A program made the translations under genes and the position numbers. A stretch of 64,000 nucleotides of DNA from Seiridium cupressi (Eukaryota > Ascomycota > Sordariomycetes > Amphisphaeriales > Sporocadaceae): contig JARVKI010000081.1 of assembly GCA_036674765.1 (NCBI GenBank), positions 1 through 64,000 of the forward strand, written 5' to 3'. This document shows positions 61,329-64,000 of the stretch, one piece after another; position 1 is the first letter of the stretch; each line of letters opens with the position of its first letter. The notes below the pieces were generated by a model, which had not been told where the DNA came from, did not search any database, and saw only the letters and a list, made by a program, of their open reading frames with translations.

Positions 61329-62547
61329 TCACAGTACTGGATAGACTAGTTTGTAGCCGGACGGCGGCTGATTGCGTATTATGTCGACACCCTGACTAAC
61401 ACCTTCCCAGCCTCCTGACATCGTCTTCACTGGGTGGGTATCGATCAAGCCTTGGTTCAGAAGACTCTGAACAACTTCAAACGCTTGCCCACCAAAGATG
61501 CGGTGCTCGGGGTTGGCGTCCCTCCCATATACGCCATCCAGAGCGATTTTGTTTCCAAAGACGGATGTGGCCAAGATCCACGACGCCTCTATGAGGGCGG
61601 AGCGGGTCTTTGCGATTGATTCCCGGAAAGGCTCGACAGTGACATATCGGCCGCCAGCGCGACCGATGGCAGCGTAGCATAATTGTGTGGTATCGGCCTC
61701 GGCCACACAATCAAATGCGTAGGATAGCTCGTTGCCTGTGTACGTGCGTATATCGGCAGCGCATGTCGGACTGTTGTAGTCGAAGACCTTTTCCGCGCCG
61801 AAACTGAGAACCAGGTCACGCTTTGAGGCCGAGCAGGTTGCAATTGGGCGCAGGCCAGCACTAAAAAATGGGGTAGCAGTATTAGCCATGTATTACTGTT
61901 TTACAATGGACATGTGGGCAATATAGTCGTACTCTTCCAAGAAAGAAAAAGAATGCATATACTCACAGCTTCAGTAATTGGATGGCTCGCGTACCAGTGG
62001 CTGAACTTCCTCCTGCCACCAATACAAATTCCCTGCTCTCCTCGTTGACTCCGCCTGAACGAAGCTGATCTAGTGTTGCAGGCACACCTAACTCGCTGAA
62101 GAGGCCGAACGATGCTGTCGCAACGGCTAGCCCCAACGTCGCTGCCCGTTCGAATGGCATGTCATCAGGTATTTTCAGTAGCGTATGGACAGTTGCAGCA
62201 ATATACTCAGAAAAAGAGCCCACGTCCGGTTGTAACTTGTTCATGCCGTGTACTAGGCCTGCAACGCGATCACCAACTGCGAAGCGACCTGATACAACTG
62301 TTTCATCTCCAAGCGTCACAATGGTCCCTGAGAAGTCGGTGCCGTGGACCGCCCCAGGGGCCGGGCTGTAATCAAGGAATTTGGCATCTGAAGGATTGAT
62401 GGCCACTGCTGCCACCTTGACAATGGCAATGCCAGGTGCTAGAACTGGCATTGGCCTGTCATGTTGGATGGATAGTTTCCCCGGGCCTTCAGCAACGATG
62501 GCTGTTCGATACTGAGGCAACGACGTTACAGAATCCGCTGACGGCAT
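61329..62547 (-). CDS. Trans-acting enoyl reductase (LovC/ApdC/TenC type)
   Basis: Medium-chain dehydrogenase that reduces enoyl-ACP intermediates on the megasynthase, replacing its dead ER region. Exons 62547-61967 and 61860-61329 with a 106-bp intron give 370 residues; the junction reads LLKLAGLRPIATC. Family features: INPSDAKFLDY, the GTDFSGTIV motif, GSFSEYIAATVHTLLKIPDD, AATLGLAVATASFGLF and the NADPH-binding GGSSATGTRAIQLL, the hallmark of PKS trans-enoyl reductases. No catalytic zinc ligands are present, as usual for the group. The start is ATG 62547. Its presence together with the degenerate ER is strong evidence that both belong to one pathway. Confidence 0.95.
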
Positions 62548-63452
62548 TGTAGTTTATTTGTTATTGAGAACCAACAGGGACACATCAAGCTGGCAAGAGC
62601 GAAGAAAATCAAATGCTCTGACTGCTATTTGCCAACGTTTTTGAGGGAGAGTTCTAGCCAAGTTCAGATGTCTAATACTTCAGCCTTTATGTTTAGAGGC
62701 AAGCCTTCGATGCGTATTAGTCTGCATTTCATCACCTAGTAAAGATAATCATTGATCAGTGACCAGCATTTCAACCTCGTATGTTTCCTAGAGAGGGTCG
62801 GCCCTGCTTTACGTAAGAAATGTCGCCGAAGTATCCATTCCGACACAGCTAGGACCACTCGCCGGCAAAGCTTATTCCCGGGGCCTGTTGTCTTTTTGGC
62901 AGCTCCATTTCCTGAATTTCGTCAAGGAGTCTTATCTGCCTATTAGCATAAGACTATATACTAACGATAATAAGTCGGTAATAAGTGTATATGACCTCTT
63001 CAGCTGTACGCTTCGGTCTTTCACGTTACAAGTCAGCTTCCCGGGATGGCTCCAGGTGCGGTTACACAAACTTACTCTTGGCGTCATGGAAGAAAGTGGC
63101 CGACGGAGTCGGCTGAACTCGGCCCAAAAGCCTTGTGACGTCTCGTTACACACAATTATGAGAGGAGCGTCTGGGTGGGGACAAGTAAGATAGGGATCTT
63201 GTCAATCAAACTTCCTAATCTATATTCTGATCTTAATACTTCTAACATATCCTTATCCTAAAGATGGGCTCTGTACCCCCTGTTGTGAAGTTTTCTCAAA
63301 GTTCACCGATTTGTGCTCCAAGGAAATACTCGTGCGACGTCATATGCCTTGGTAAGTCATTTCCGCAGATGGTGGCCTTGCCCCTCCCACAGGTATGATA
63401 CTGTACCAGATCATCTGCTATGGTCTTTCTGGCCTAAAACAGGATGAGAGAA
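62548..63452. promoter_or_regulatory. Enoyl-reductase promoter region with an inverted repeat
   Basis: About 900 bp without a gene. It includes a GTCGGC site near 62798 and the perfect inverted repeat GCCGAC-GGA-GTCGGC at 63099-63113. The recurring GTCGGC hexamer is a candidate element for the cluster regulator; function is inference. Confidence 0.4.
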
Positions 63453-64000
63453 CTATAAGCTCAAGGCTCGCTGCAATCGTGCTAGTTGCTGCTGAAGCTG
63501 CGTTTCCAGATCTCTCATCTCTTCCCCCAAGGCTGTGTCTGAGAAAGGTGGGGTGGCGCCTGAGGTTGGGGCCTCCTGCCACGACAATACAAATGAAGAT
63601 GCTTGCAGCGAAAGATATGATCCCATGGCTTGATATTGACGGGCCGTAAGATATGAGCAGAGTTGAACCACTGAGACCAGTCGAATGTCACCCAGCGCAG
63701 TTGCAACCGATTGTCTGGTAGGCTCTGCATCACGTTCGAGGGTAGTGAGCACTGATACGTAGACATTCAAGAGAATAGTGTAGCATGCGATAACCAGGGG
63801 GCGGATTACGCCATTGGAATGGTCGTTTGGGGAGAACAAGTAAGGCGATGACCCCGTGCTTGTGGCAAGACCGGGAATCTCGTAAGGATCCCGTGTCGAG
63901 GAATTTGAGACGGGCGGCGTGGGGAGGACAGGAGTAGTCGTTCCCGAGTTGGCTTGCAAGTGATGTAGAATCTCTAGGAGATATTGCGAGGCAGACAAAA
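63453..64000 (-). CDS. Carboxy-terminal part of a probable fungal regulator (cut by window end)
   Basis: The frame is open from the stop at 63453 to the window edge, giving at least 181 residues; the upstream part lies outside. The amino side is Ser/Thr/Pro-rich (TTTPVLPTPPVSNSSTR). A hydrophobic helical segment follows (VIRPLVIACYTILLNVYVSVL), then IRLVSVVQLCSYLTARQYQAM and a glutamine-rich amphipathic tail (LETQLQQQLARLQRAL). This layout is seen in the carboxy ends of Zn2Cys6 cluster regulators. The DNA-binding domain would lie beyond 64000, so the class is a reasoned guess. Its position beside the enoyl reductase fits a pathway-specific activator. Confidence 0.6.
   Translation of the reverse strand, partial: LSASQYLLEILHHLQANSGTTTPVLPTPPVSNSSTRDPYEIPGLATSTGSSPYLFSPNDHSNGVIRPLVIACYTILLNVYVSVLTTLERDAEPTRQSVATALGDIRLVSVVQLCSYLTARQYQAMGSYLSLQASSFVLSWQEAPTSGATPPFSDTALGEEMRDLETQLQQQLARLQRALSL

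Noticed and set aside
1..64000. tRNA, rRNA or CRISPR features
   Set aside because: No cloverleaf with a convincing T-loop, no rRNA-like sequence and no regularly spaced direct repeats with unique spacers were seen by eye; a tRNA scan was not possible.

Overview
This window is filamentous-fungal DNA, most likely from an Aspergillus, Penicillium or related Eurotiomycete. The evidence is short GT-AG introns (about 45-100 bp) inside protein genes, Zn2Cys6 regulators, a HET-domain relic, a GH49 isopullulanase-type glycosidase and a highly reducing PKS-NRPS megasynthase. The species assignment is inference. The first 77 bases are almost pure C, which looks like a contig-end artefact.

Left half (about 0.7-34.5 kb): an accessory region dominated by broken genes. 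In order I see a decayed Zn2Cys6 regulator, an apparently intact secreted type-B carboxylesterase, a phytanoyl-CoA-dioxygenase-family gene with two lesions, a decayed CYP52-like P450, a 3' stub of a second P450, a membrane protein of unknown function, a decayed DHA2-type MFS transporter, a decayed HET gene, a small intact three-exon gene, a decayed SMP-30-like gene, an unrecognised two-exon gene, a decayed 2OG-dioxygenase-like gene, an intact Zn2Cys6 regulator, a GH49 glycosidase lacking a visible start, an amidase gene carrying a 151-bp MITE-like insertion, an unrecognised 172-residue protein and a GFA-family gene with one nonsense codon. Lesions are single-base indels, small deletions and nonsense changes, three of them TGG to TAG or TGA.

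Right half (about 35.6-64 kb): mostly intact genes. These are a Gfo/Idh/MocA oxidoreductase, a BBE-like FAD oxidase (with a one-base phase problem at its splice junction), then a biosynthetic cluster. The core is a 4,044-residue PKS-NRPS (KS-AT-DH-MT-degenerate ER-KR-ACP-C-A-T-R*) at 42351-54698. It is followed by a DHA2 MFS exporter, an isopenicillin-N-synthase-like 2OG dioxygenase, a salicylate-hydroxylase-like FAD monooxygenase, a LovC/ApdC-type trans-acting enoyl reductase and the 3' part of a regulator running off the window.

How the genes fit together (inference from family knowledge): the PKS half plus the separate enoyl reductase would build a C-methylated, reduced polyketide. The NRPS half would join an amino acid, and the terminal reductase-like domain, with Lys replaced by Arg in its YxxxK motif, could release a tetramic acid by Dieckmann cyclisation. 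The FAD monooxygenase, the 2OG dioxygenase and possibly the BBE-like oxidase would then modify it. No P450, ring-expansion enzyme or hydrolase is visible beside the megasynthase, so the oxidative tailoring set is unusual. I cannot assign a product.
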